Positions 7,494 through 14,052 of a DNA stretch of 64,000 bases are shown piece after piece. The stretch is from an uncultured Erysipelotrichaceae bacterium (GTDB taxonomy: Bacteria > Bacillota_I > Bacilli_A > Erysipelotrichales > Erysipelotrichaceae): contig CADBEA010000001.1 of assembly GCA_902793635.1 (NCBI GenBank), forward strand, positions 103,515 to 167,514. The letters run 5' to 3'. A program made the position numbers and the translations under genes. Below the pieces are notes generated by a model, which saw nothing but the letters and a program-made list of their open reading frames with translations, did not search any database and had not been told where the DNA came from. The stretch's first letter is position 1. Each line of letters starts with the position of its first letter.

Positions 7494-8909
7494 TCAGATC
7501 GTTTCGACCTTGATCAGGTTGGCGCCGCCGGAACGTCCGGCAACACCGGCACCGGTAATGACGACCTTGTCGCCGTCTTCCAGATTCATGGTGTCGATCG
7601 CTGTTTTTCTTGCCATGTAGAAGAGAACTTCGGTGGATGGCAGCACTTCGCACATCTTCGGTGTGACAGCCCAGGAGAGGGCGAGCGAACGCCAGGTCTT
7701 TTCATTTGTCGTCAGACCGATGATATCGACAGGACTGCGGAAACGGGCTACCATCTTGGCAATCCGGCCGGACATCGTGCAGGCAACGATCGCCTTCGCA
7801 TTGACATCCATTGCCATCGTGCATGTCGCATGGGAGATGGCATCCATGTCATTGTGGATATCAAAGCCGCTGCGGTAGAAATTCTTCTTGTAGTCAATTG
7901 AGTTTTCCGCTGCTTCGGCGATCTTGGCCATTGCCTTGACAGCCAGTACCGGATAGGCACCGGCAGCTGTTTCACCCGACAGCATGACGGCGCTTGTTCC
8001 GTCATAGACGGCATTGGCGACGTCGGATGTCTCGGCTCTTGTCGGACGCGGATTGTGGATCATGGATTCCAGCATTTCGGTGGCGGTGATAACGCGCTTG
8101 CCGAGCATGCGGCAGCGGTAGATCATATCTTTCTGCATTGCCGGCAGAAGTTCGAAAGCAACTTCGACACCCATGTCACCACGGGCCACCATAACGCCGT
8201 CGCATACCGTGCAGATCGCGTCGATGTTGTCATAACCGGACTGGTTTTCGATCTTGGCGATCAGTTCCACGGTGTTGTCCTTGCCGAGTGACTTCAGCAG
8301 ATTGTGGACGTCGACGAGATCCTGTTTGACAGAAACGAACGAGCAGGCGATGAAATCGACGTCGTTCTCGACACCGAAGGTGATATCGGATTTATCCTGT
8401 TCGGAAAGATAAACCTGCTGCAGATGCTTGCCGGGGAAACTCATGGACTTGCGGTTGGACAGTTCGCCGCCGGCGATGACCGTTGTTTCGATTTCTGTAC
8501 CATTGGTGGAAACGACTTCCAGTTCGAGCAGGGCGTTGTTCAGCAGGATCCTGTCGCCCGGCTCCAGCTCGTTGGCAAGATTCTTATAACTGACGGAAAC
8601 AATGTTCTTGTCACCTTCAATATCTTCGGTCGTAAGAGTGAATTTTTTGCCTTCTTCCAGCATGATCTTGCCTTTTTTAAAGGTTCCGATACGGAATTCC
8701 GGTCCTTTTGTATCAAGCATGATGGCAATCGGCAGACCGAGTTCTTTTCTGACTTTTTTGATCCGGTTGATTCTTTCAAGATGCTCTTCGTGAGTGCCGT
8801 GGGAAAAATTCAGCCGGGCGACGTTCATACCGTTCAGACACAGCTCGCGGAGAACTTCTTCAGACTCGCTGGCCGGGCCGATCGTGCATACGATTTTTGT
8901 TTTACGCAT
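7494..8909 (-). CDS. pyk: Pyruvate kinase
   Basis: A 471-residue cytoplasmic glycolytic enzyme that converts phosphoenolpyruvate and ADP to pyruvate and ATP. The N-terminus MRKTKIVCTIGPAS, NFSHGTHEEH, the catalytic-Lys region LIAKIENQSG, VARGDMGVE and ITATEMLESM are all present. The C-terminal allosteric domain is intact, but the extra PEP-utiliser domain found in some Bacilli enzymes is absent. The start at 8909 follows AAGGAG and gives the family-standard N-terminus. The gene appears monocistronic. Confidence 0.97.
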   Translation of the reverse strand: MRKTKIVCTIGPASESEEVLRELCLNGMNVARLNFSHGTHEEHLERINRIKKVRKELGLPIAIMLDTKGPEFRIGTFKKGKIMLEEGKKFTLTTEDIEGDKNIVSVSYKNLANELEPGDRILLNNALLELEVVSTNGTEIETTVIAGGELSNRKSMSFPGKHLQQVYLSEQDKSDITFGVENDVDFIACSFVSVKQDLVDVHNLLKSLGKDNTVELIAKIENQSGYDNIDAICTVCDGVMVARGDMGVEVAFELLPAMQKDMIYRCRMLGKRVITATEMLESMIHNPRPTRAETSDVANAVYDGTSAVMLSGETAAGAYPVLAVKAMAKIAEAAENSIDYKKNFYRSGFDIHNDMDAISHATCTMAMDVNAKAIVACTMSGRIAKMVARFRSPVDIIGLTTNEKTWRSLALSWAVTPKMCEVLPSTEVLFYMARKTAIDTMNLEDGDKVVITGAGVAGRSGGANLIKVETI

Positions 8910-9020
8910 ATTATTAATGCTCCTTTTCAACACATTGATTATACATAAGTATCGCGGCTGAAAACATGAGAATAATGTGAAAGTTATCTGCCGGACAGAT
9001 AAAAATGCTGGTATGCCGGT

Positions 9021-9045
9021 AAAAAACTCCGGGAATAACCCGGAG
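9021..9045 (-). terminator. Terminator of the epimerase operon
   Basis: Read on the minus strand: stem CTCCGGG / CCCGGAG with a five-base loop and then TTTTTT, just after the stop codon of the 508-residue epimerase gene. Confidence 0.9.
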
Positions 9046-9055
9046 CAGAATTGAT

Positions 9056-10582
9056 TCAGTCGACGTCCAGTTCTGAGACTTCTTTAGGATATTCCCTGAG
9101 TTCGTCACTTTCATGCAGCGGATTCCAGACCTGGGCAAAGAAAGGATCGACTTTGGCGCGCTGACCGTAATTCCAGCTTTTGCGTTCACATTCCGGACAC
9201 CAGTGGCCGCCTTCAAGAATGAGACGGGGGCTGGCATCAAAAGTGTGGCCGAAGGCACAGCGGCAGGACAGTCTGGTCTTCCAGTCACCCTTGACCATCG
9301 ACGTGCTCAGCAGCGCGCCGCCGCGGAATTCCACAGCTTTTTCCATATCTTCATATGTAAGTTCTTCTTCCGGTTTCGTCTCGTCATATCCGTGATCGAT
9401 CGGCACAACGGTTTCCCAGTCAGTGAAGTGTTCCATCTCGCTGGCTTTTTCCGGGAGAGCTTCCCATGCTTTGCGGCTTCCCCAGTAGGCGTCAATATGA
9501 TCTTCCATATTGCTGTCGAGCCAGTGCTTGGTGCCGTGTTCGGAATTCAGAGCATCTTTGAAAGTGCTCTTGATAATGCCTCCCATCATCTTTTCGCCGC
9601 CGGGAAGAGCACAGAGTTTCTTGCCAAAAGAAGCAGCCGGTCCGAGTTCCTTCAGATACGCATCGACGAAGTACTGGATACTGTCACTGCGGAAGTGAAG
9701 ATAATTCTCCAGTTTGTCGGAATCCAGATAATACTGGCCATGGAAATTTCTGGTAGCCGTGTATTTATTGTCAATCACACAGTCGAGATCCTGTATGCCT
9801 ATTTCGCCGTACATACGTCTGTACATCTCATAGGTGTCAATACGGCAGGATTCACCGCCGCCGATATTGTAAATATGGCCCCAGAACGTCGCGTCAAGTG
9901 TATTGCCGGCATCAAAAGCACAGAGGTTGCGCATTGCTGTGCCGCTGTCACGGTCAGATACATATTCCAGCACGTTATCCAGACAGTTATGGAACTGGAT
10001 GGCGTCACGGATCTTTGCCATGGCTTCACCGATGATGCCGGTCTGACGCAGACTGACCCAGTATTTCAGGCCGCTTTCAATTACATAGCGTTCCGCTGCG
10101 ATTTTGGAGACAGCATAGTAGTCAAACATGCTTGGCTTGATCGGGTCACCGACTCTGCCCCAGTGGATCGGCGGCATGCGGTCACCTGTTTCGGCAACCG
10201 TTCCAATATAAACGAATTTATAGGTTTCCGTCTTGCCGCAGGCATGGATTGCGTCGATCAGATTGCGGGTGGAGCCATAGTTGTTTTCCATGGCTTTTTT
10301 CGGATAATAGTCGGCTGCCGGTGATACGAAAGCAGCGATGTGCAGGCACATGTCGCTTGCTTCTACGCAGGCGGTTACATCTTCTTTGTTCAGCAGGTCG
10401 CCGAAGCGTACCCGGATGCCGGGTGTGCCGATCCAGCGTTCGAACAGTTTTCTGTTTTTATCACTGTCCCGGACGAGGATCAGAAGGTCATAGAGTCTGC
10501 CGAGATCCGGAAGCATCTTCTGAAAACTCGCATAACCCATGCCGCCGCCGGCACCGGTCATGAATACAACAGGACGTGCCAT
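9056..10582 (-). CDS. NAD-dependent epimerase/dehydratase with C-terminal zinc ribbon
   Basis: A 508-residue protein with two parts. Residues 1 to about 330 form an extended-SDR Rossmann domain: dinucleotide motif TGAGGGMG near residue 9 and the catalytic Tyr/Lys in YYAVSK near residue 151. These domains epimerise, dehydrate or reduce sugar nucleotides and similar substrates. The C-terminal portion carries four Cys (C440, C442, C462, C465) in a CRCAFGH...CPEC zinc-ribbon pattern, an unusual addition. It is separated from the upstream epimerase gene by two bases, and both are probably controlled by the divergent TetR. The substrate is unknown. Confidence 0.82.
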   Translation of the reverse strand: MARPVVFMTGAGGGMGYASFQKMLPDLGRLYDLLILVRDSDKNRKLFERWIGTPGIRVRFGDLLNKEDVTACVEASDMCLHIAAFVSPAADYYPKKAMENNYGSTRNLIDAIHACGKTETYKFVYIGTVAETGDRMPPIHWGRVGDPIKPSMFDYYAVSKIAAERYVIESGLKYWVSLRQTGIIGEAMAKIRDAIQFHNCLDNVLEYVSDRDSGTAMRNLCAFDAGNTLDATFWGHIYNIGGGESCRIDTYEMYRRMYGEIGIQDLDCVIDNKYTATRNFHGQYYLDSDKLENYLHFRSDSIQYFVDAYLKELGPAASFGKKLCALPGGEKMMGGIIKSTFKDALNSEHGTKHWLDSNMEDHIDAYWGSRKAWEALPEKASEMEHFTDWETVVPIDHGYDETKPEEELTYEDMEKAVEFRGGALLSTSMVKGDWKTRLSCRCAFGHTFDASPRLILEGGHWCPECERKSWNYGQRAKVDPFFAQVWNPLHESDELREYPKEVSELDVD

Positions 10583-10584
10583 GC

Positions 10585-11598
10585 TTATTCACCTTTCATG
10601 CCGAGAACGTTCTTCTTATTGACGATGATGTCGCGGCACAGAAGAATGGAATCGCCGATGGCACTGTCAATATCATCTTCTGTGACACCGAGTTCAGCAG
10701 CGCCTTCGTTTTTAAAGATGAAGAGATTACTGCACATGATGTCTGTGAATTTGACCATGTTCAGACCGCCCTGGATACCGTTGGCTTCCTGTTCCTTCAT
10801 GATGTTCTTGCCGCCGTAGGCATACATCCAGTTCGGAATCGTAATGATCTTCTTGTCCGGCACAGACAGATACTTATGGACGATACGCAGCATTTCTTTC
10901 CATGTCATATTGTAATAGCCGATTGGATAGCATCTGCCGCCTTTTGTCCGCTCCAGAGCACCGGCAATTGCCTGCCCGACCTGATGAACAGTGACCATGG
11001 CAGTGCCACCTTTCGGGTACATGGTTACGGCCGGCATACTCATGATCTGTTCCACAAGGAATACCCATACCGGCTTACGTCCGGGCTGGGTTCCGAAGAT
11101 ATACGGCAGTTCCAGAACAGCAACAGATAGGTCGTCCGATGCGTAGTTCATGGCGACAGTTTCTTGATCGATGCGGCTGCGGATATACGGATGCCATTTG
11201 GTCAGTTCCTTTTCCGGCCATTTTTTAGCTGCATAGGAGAAGTAGGAGCCGAGGATCACAGCATGCTTTACGCCGCATTCTTTGCACAGGCGCAGAAGCC
11301 GGTCAACCGGATCGATATTGTATTTTTTATACAGGTCATAAATAGGTGCCGGTCCTTCTACACGTTCATCCACGCCGGCTGCGAAAACAAATCCGTCACA
11401 GCCTTCCAGACAGGCACGCAGTTCGTCATCACTCATTTCCAGATAATTGCCAAGAGTCAGCTTCATTTCTTCCGGAAGAACAGCACCTTCGGGAAGCGGC
11501 GGAAGAGCGATGCTGGATACTTGGTGGCCGCGGCTGATCAGTTCTTTTGCGGCTTCGGAACCAAGCAGTCCGGTGCCGCCGATCATAAAGATTTTCAT
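10585..11598 (-). CDS. NAD-dependent epimerase/dehydratase family protein
   Basis: A 337-residue extended-SDR protein with the Rossmann motif GGTGLLGSEAA at residues 6-16. The usual YxxxK catalytic pair appears as YIRSR, with Arg replacing Lys, so the activity may be altered or the protein may mainly bind nucleotide. The start at 11598 follows GGAAGGAG and puts the glycine motif at the normal distance. It is the first gene of a two-gene operon with the zinc-ribbon epimerase. Its promoter contains a palindrome that is the likely operator of the divergent TetR protein. Confidence 0.85.
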   Translation of the reverse strand: MKIFMIGGTGLLGSEAAKELISRGHQVSSIALPPLPEGAVLPEEMKLTLGNYLEMSDDELRACLEGCDGFVFAAGVDERVEGPAPIYDLYKKYNIDPVDRLLRLCKECGVKHAVILGSYFSYAAKKWPEKELTKWHPYIRSRIDQETVAMNYASDDLSVAVLELPYIFGTQPGRKPVWVFLVEQIMSMPAVTMYPKGGTAMVTVHQVGQAIAGALERTKGGRCYPIGYYNMTWKEMLRIVHKYLSVPDKKIITIPNWMYAYGGKNIMKEQEANGIQGGLNMVKFTDIMCSNLFIFKNEGAAELGVTEDDIDSAIGDSILLCRDIIVNKKNVLGMKGE

Positions 11599-11645
11599 TA
11601 TGTTTACTCCTTCCGGCTTGACACAGCAAGCCATGATTCACTAGC

Positions 11646-11674
11646 ATATTATCAACACAGTGTTGCTTTTACAA
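11646..11674 (-). promoter_or_regulatory. Epimerase-operon promoter with TetR-type operator
   Basis: Read on the minus strand: -35 TTGTAA, 17-base spacer, -10 TAATAT. The spacer contains the perfect palindrome CAACACAGTGTTG (11653-11665), placed to block RNA polymerase. A second inverted repeat TGTTG-n6-CAACA (11694-11709) lies closer to the tetR start. Confidence 0.72.
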
Positions 11675-11745
11675 TCAGCAGATGTTTTTCCGGTGTTGCG
11701 TTGTCAACAGATACGGAAAGAGTGTTGAAATAATGGAGAACGGAT

Positions 11746-12303
11746 ATGAAAACGGAAAACCGGAGAGTGCGGATGACAAAGACTCTGATTCGGACGGCAA
11801 TGATCGAACTGATGCAGGAAAAGTCTTTTTCTTCCATCACGATCAAGGAGCTTTGCGACAGAGCGGATATCAATCGCACGACGTTTTACAAACATTACAG
11901 TGATCAGACAGCGGTTCTTTTAGAAATCGAGGCAGAACTGGTAAACAGAACGATGGAATATATGAAGGATGTCAGCCGCGATGCTGCAACGATCGATTTC
12001 ATTGAAGCGTTCCTGAAATATGTACGGGAAAACAGCACTCTGTTCCGGCTGCTTTTCTGCAGCGGCGGTGAACACGAAAAACAGATGCTTTCCTATATGC
12101 AGAGCGTTCTGGCGCAGCTGCGTCCGAATCTTCCGGAATATGGTTCAAAGAAGCAGGAAAAATATGTGCTGAACTTTCTGATGTACGGTTCTTTTCATGT
12201 TCTACTGACATGGATCGAACAGAATTTTGACCTGCCGGAGAAAGAAGTCGCGGAATTGATTTATACAATGTGCGACAGTATCAGCACCGGTATTGCAGAA
12301 TAA
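11746..12303 (+). CDS. TetR/AcrR-family regulator
   Basis: A 185-residue TetR-type repressor. The N-terminal HTH is clear (SSITIKELCDRADINRTTFYKHYSDQ, about residues 28-54) and the C-terminal two-thirds is an all-helical ligand domain of the type common in Firmicutes. It is divergent from the two-gene epimerase operon, and the GTGTTG-based palindromes between them suggest it represses that operon and perhaps itself. The ligand is unknown. No clear terminator follows before the aldo/keto reductase promoter. Confidence 0.92.
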   Translation: MKTENRRVRMTKTLIRTAMIELMQEKSFSSITIKELCDRADINRTTFYKHYSDQTAVLLEIEAELVNRTMEYMKDVSRDAATIDFIEAFLKYVRENSTLFRLLFCSGGEHEKQMLSYMQSVLAQLRPNLPEYGSKKQEKYVLNFLMYGSFHVLLTWIEQNFDLPEKEVAELIYTMCDSISTGIAE

Positions 12304-12395
12304 CAGACAGCACAGTAATAACAGCGCTGATACTCTGTGACGAAACTCTCTCTGAAATGATCCTGCCGGATAAACGGAAAATAATGAAAACCATC

Positions 12396-12426
12396 TTGAC
12401 TTAGAGTACTCTCTAACATCTAGAAT
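12396..12426 (+). promoter_or_regulatory. MerR-type promoter of the aldo/keto reductase
   Basis: -35 TTGACT (12396-12401), 19-base spacer, -10 TAGAAT (12421-12426). The spacer contains AGAGTACTCT. The layout and much of the sequence match the promoter at 6569-6599, so the MerR protein at 6.1-6.6 kb is the best candidate regulator. Confidence 0.72.
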
Positions 12427-12457
12427 TCGATTGAACAATATGGAAAGGGAAGAAAAA

Positions 12458-13453
12458 ATGAAATATACACAACTTGGCAACAGCGGTATTGAAGTATCGA
12501 GAATCTGTCTTGGCTGCATGGGCTTCGGAAAAGCGGAAGCGGGCTTCCACAAATGGACCCTGCCGTATGAAGACACAAAGAAGATCATTGACTACGCGGT
12601 AGATCAGGGAATCACGTTCTTTGACACTGCCATGGCGTATCAGGGCGGCACCAGCGAAGAGTTTGTCGGCAAGGCGCTCAGGGATGTCAGGGACAGGGTT
12701 GTCATCGCGACCAAATACACGCCGCGGATGGGCGAAGCTCTGGAAAATTACAGCGGAACAGAATGGATCAACAAATGCATCAACGATTCCCTTACAAGAC
12801 TGGGAACAGACTATATCGATCTCTATATCATGCACAGCTGGGATTACAACACACCTGTTCTTGAATCCCTGCACGCTCTCAATGCCGCAAAAGAAGCAGG
12901 CAAGATCCGTGCCGTCGGCATTTCCAACTGCTGGTCATGGCAGCTTGCCAAAGCGAACGCTCTGGCGGAAAAGGAAGGCCTCGCACCGTTTGTCTCCGTA
13001 CAGAGCCATTACAATCTGCTGGCCAGGGAAGACGAAAGAGAACTGAGAAATCTCTGCCTTGAGGACAATATCGCCATGACACCGTACAGTGCCCTGGCTT
13101 CCGGAAGACTTTCCAAAAAGCCCGGTGAAACATCGAAGCGTCTGGAACTGGATGCCTATGCGAAAACAAAATATGACGCGACAGCGGATCAGGACGCGAA
13201 GATCATTGAGCGTGTCTATGAGCTTTCCCAGAAAAAAGGTGTTTCGATGACCGAGATTTCCCTGGCATGGCTTTTGACAAAAGTCACTTCACCGGTTGTC
13301 GGCACAACAAAGGTTTCCCATATCGACGGTGCTGTCGGAGCGGTGAATCTCGAACTCAGCGATGAAGAAATCAAATACCTGGAAGAACCGTATGTGCCGC
13401 ATGCTGTAGTCGGTGTGCTCGGCACTTCCGGCTGGAGAAAACAGGCGCAGTAA
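12458..13453 (+). CDS. Aldo/keto reductase
   Basis: A 331-residue NADPH-dependent aldo/keto reductase that reduces aldehydes or ketones to alcohols. The catalytic tetrad is visible: Asp and Tyr in FFDTAMAYQG, Lys in VIATKYT and His in YIMHSW. The C-terminal NADP-binding region is intact. The start at 12458 follows GGAAAGGGAAG and lies 32 bases past the -10 box. An upstream ATG is less well placed. The gene is monocistronic with its own MerR-type promoter and terminator, consistent with an inducible carbonyl-detoxification role. Confidence 0.94.
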   Translation: MKYTQLGNSGIEVSRICLGCMGFGKAEAGFHKWTLPYEDTKKIIDYAVDQGITFFDTAMAYQGGTSEEFVGKALRDVRDRVVIATKYTPRMGEALENYSGTEWINKCINDSLTRLGTDYIDLYIMHSWDYNTPVLESLHALNAAKEAGKIRAVGISNCWSWQLAKANALAEKEGLAPFVSVQSHYNLLAREDERELRNLCLEDNIAMTPYSALASGRLSKKPGETSKRLELDAYAKTKYDATADQDAKIIERVYELSQKKGVSMTEISLAWLLTKVTSPVVGTTKVSHIDGAVGAVNLELSDEEIKYLEEPYVPHAVVGVLGTSGWRKQAQ

Positions 13454-13473
13454 AAAAACATAGTATACAGAAT

Positions 13474-13509
13474 AAAGAACCGGCATGAAGTGAAGGTGCC
13501 GGTTCTTTT
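13474..13509 (+). terminator. Terminator of the aldo/keto reductase
   Basis: Stem AAAGAACCGGC / GCCGGTTCTTT with a 13-base loop and a short T run. Confidence 0.88.
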
Positions 13510-13514
13510 GCCTT

Positions 13515-13668
13515 TTATGATGAGGTTTCAGCAGAGTTGTCAGACGGATACCGGCTGATGGTTTCCTGAACCGTGTCGAGAAAGAGCTCCGCTGCTTCCG
13601 AGAAGATCTGATACTTCCGGTAGATCAGATGCGATCTTGTATGCAGAGCCGGACGCAGAGGGCTGATC
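13515..13668 (-). pseudogene. Remnant of a LysR-type regulator (C-terminal end only)
   Basis: On the minus strand about 50 codons read through to a stop at 13515. They resemble the last segment of a LysR effector domain, including PLRPALHTRSHLIYRKYQIF and a following AAELFLDTV helix. An in-frame stop lies directly upstream and no HTH or start is present. The rest of the gene is missing. The identification rests on a short stretch and is moderate. Confidence 0.5.
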
Positions 13669-13702
13669 AATCAAACAGCCGGGCTTTTATCTGTGTCTGC
13701 TG

Positions 13703-13975
13703 TTATGCGTCGTTGGTCTGGATGTCATTCATATGGGCATAGGTGCCGCCCAGTTTCAGCAGATCTTCATGCGTGCCGCGTTCTTTCACTCTGCCTTTTT
13801 CAATGACCAGGATCTGAACGGCCGTGCGGATGGTGGAAAGGCGGTGGGCGATGGCGATGATGGTCCGCTTTCCGGCCAGATTTACCAGGGTCAGAGACAG
13901 CGTGGCGAAGATGGCCAGCATATACAGGCCTTTATAGCGGATCGCTTCTCTGCTCAGTTTCCACAGCATTTTCAT
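13703..13975 (-). pseudogene. Internally deleted ABC-transporter (exporter half) remnant
   Basis: A 90-codon frame that joins two distant parts of an ABC exporter. Residues 1-34 look like the start of a membrane domain (MKMLWKLSREAIRYKG and a hydrophobic run). Residues 36-90 are the end of an ATPase domain with the H-loop motif IIAIAHRLSTI and the usual ...KGRVKERGTHEDLL tail. Walker A, Walker B, the signature motif and nearly all the membrane domain are absent, so roughly 500 codons were lost by an in-frame deletion near 13872. No ribosome site precedes it. It cannot be a working transporter. Confidence 0.85.
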
Positions 13976-14025
13976 ATCACTATCTTATATGAACGGCCGG
14001 CTGCTTGTGTAGGATATGCATCCAT

Positions 14026-14052
14026 GAAAAAAGGATGCCTTTTGGGCATCCT
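14026..14052 (-). terminator. Terminator of the GH3 gene
   Basis: Read on the minus strand: stem AGGATGCC / GGCATCCT, loop CAAAA, followed by a T run. It begins at the GH3 stop codon. Confidence 0.85.

Noticed and set aside
9113..10324. Antisense reading frame of 403 codons opposite the zinc-ribbon epimerase
   Set aside because: The minus-strand epimerase motifs and ribosome site are clear. The plus-strand frame shows no domain.
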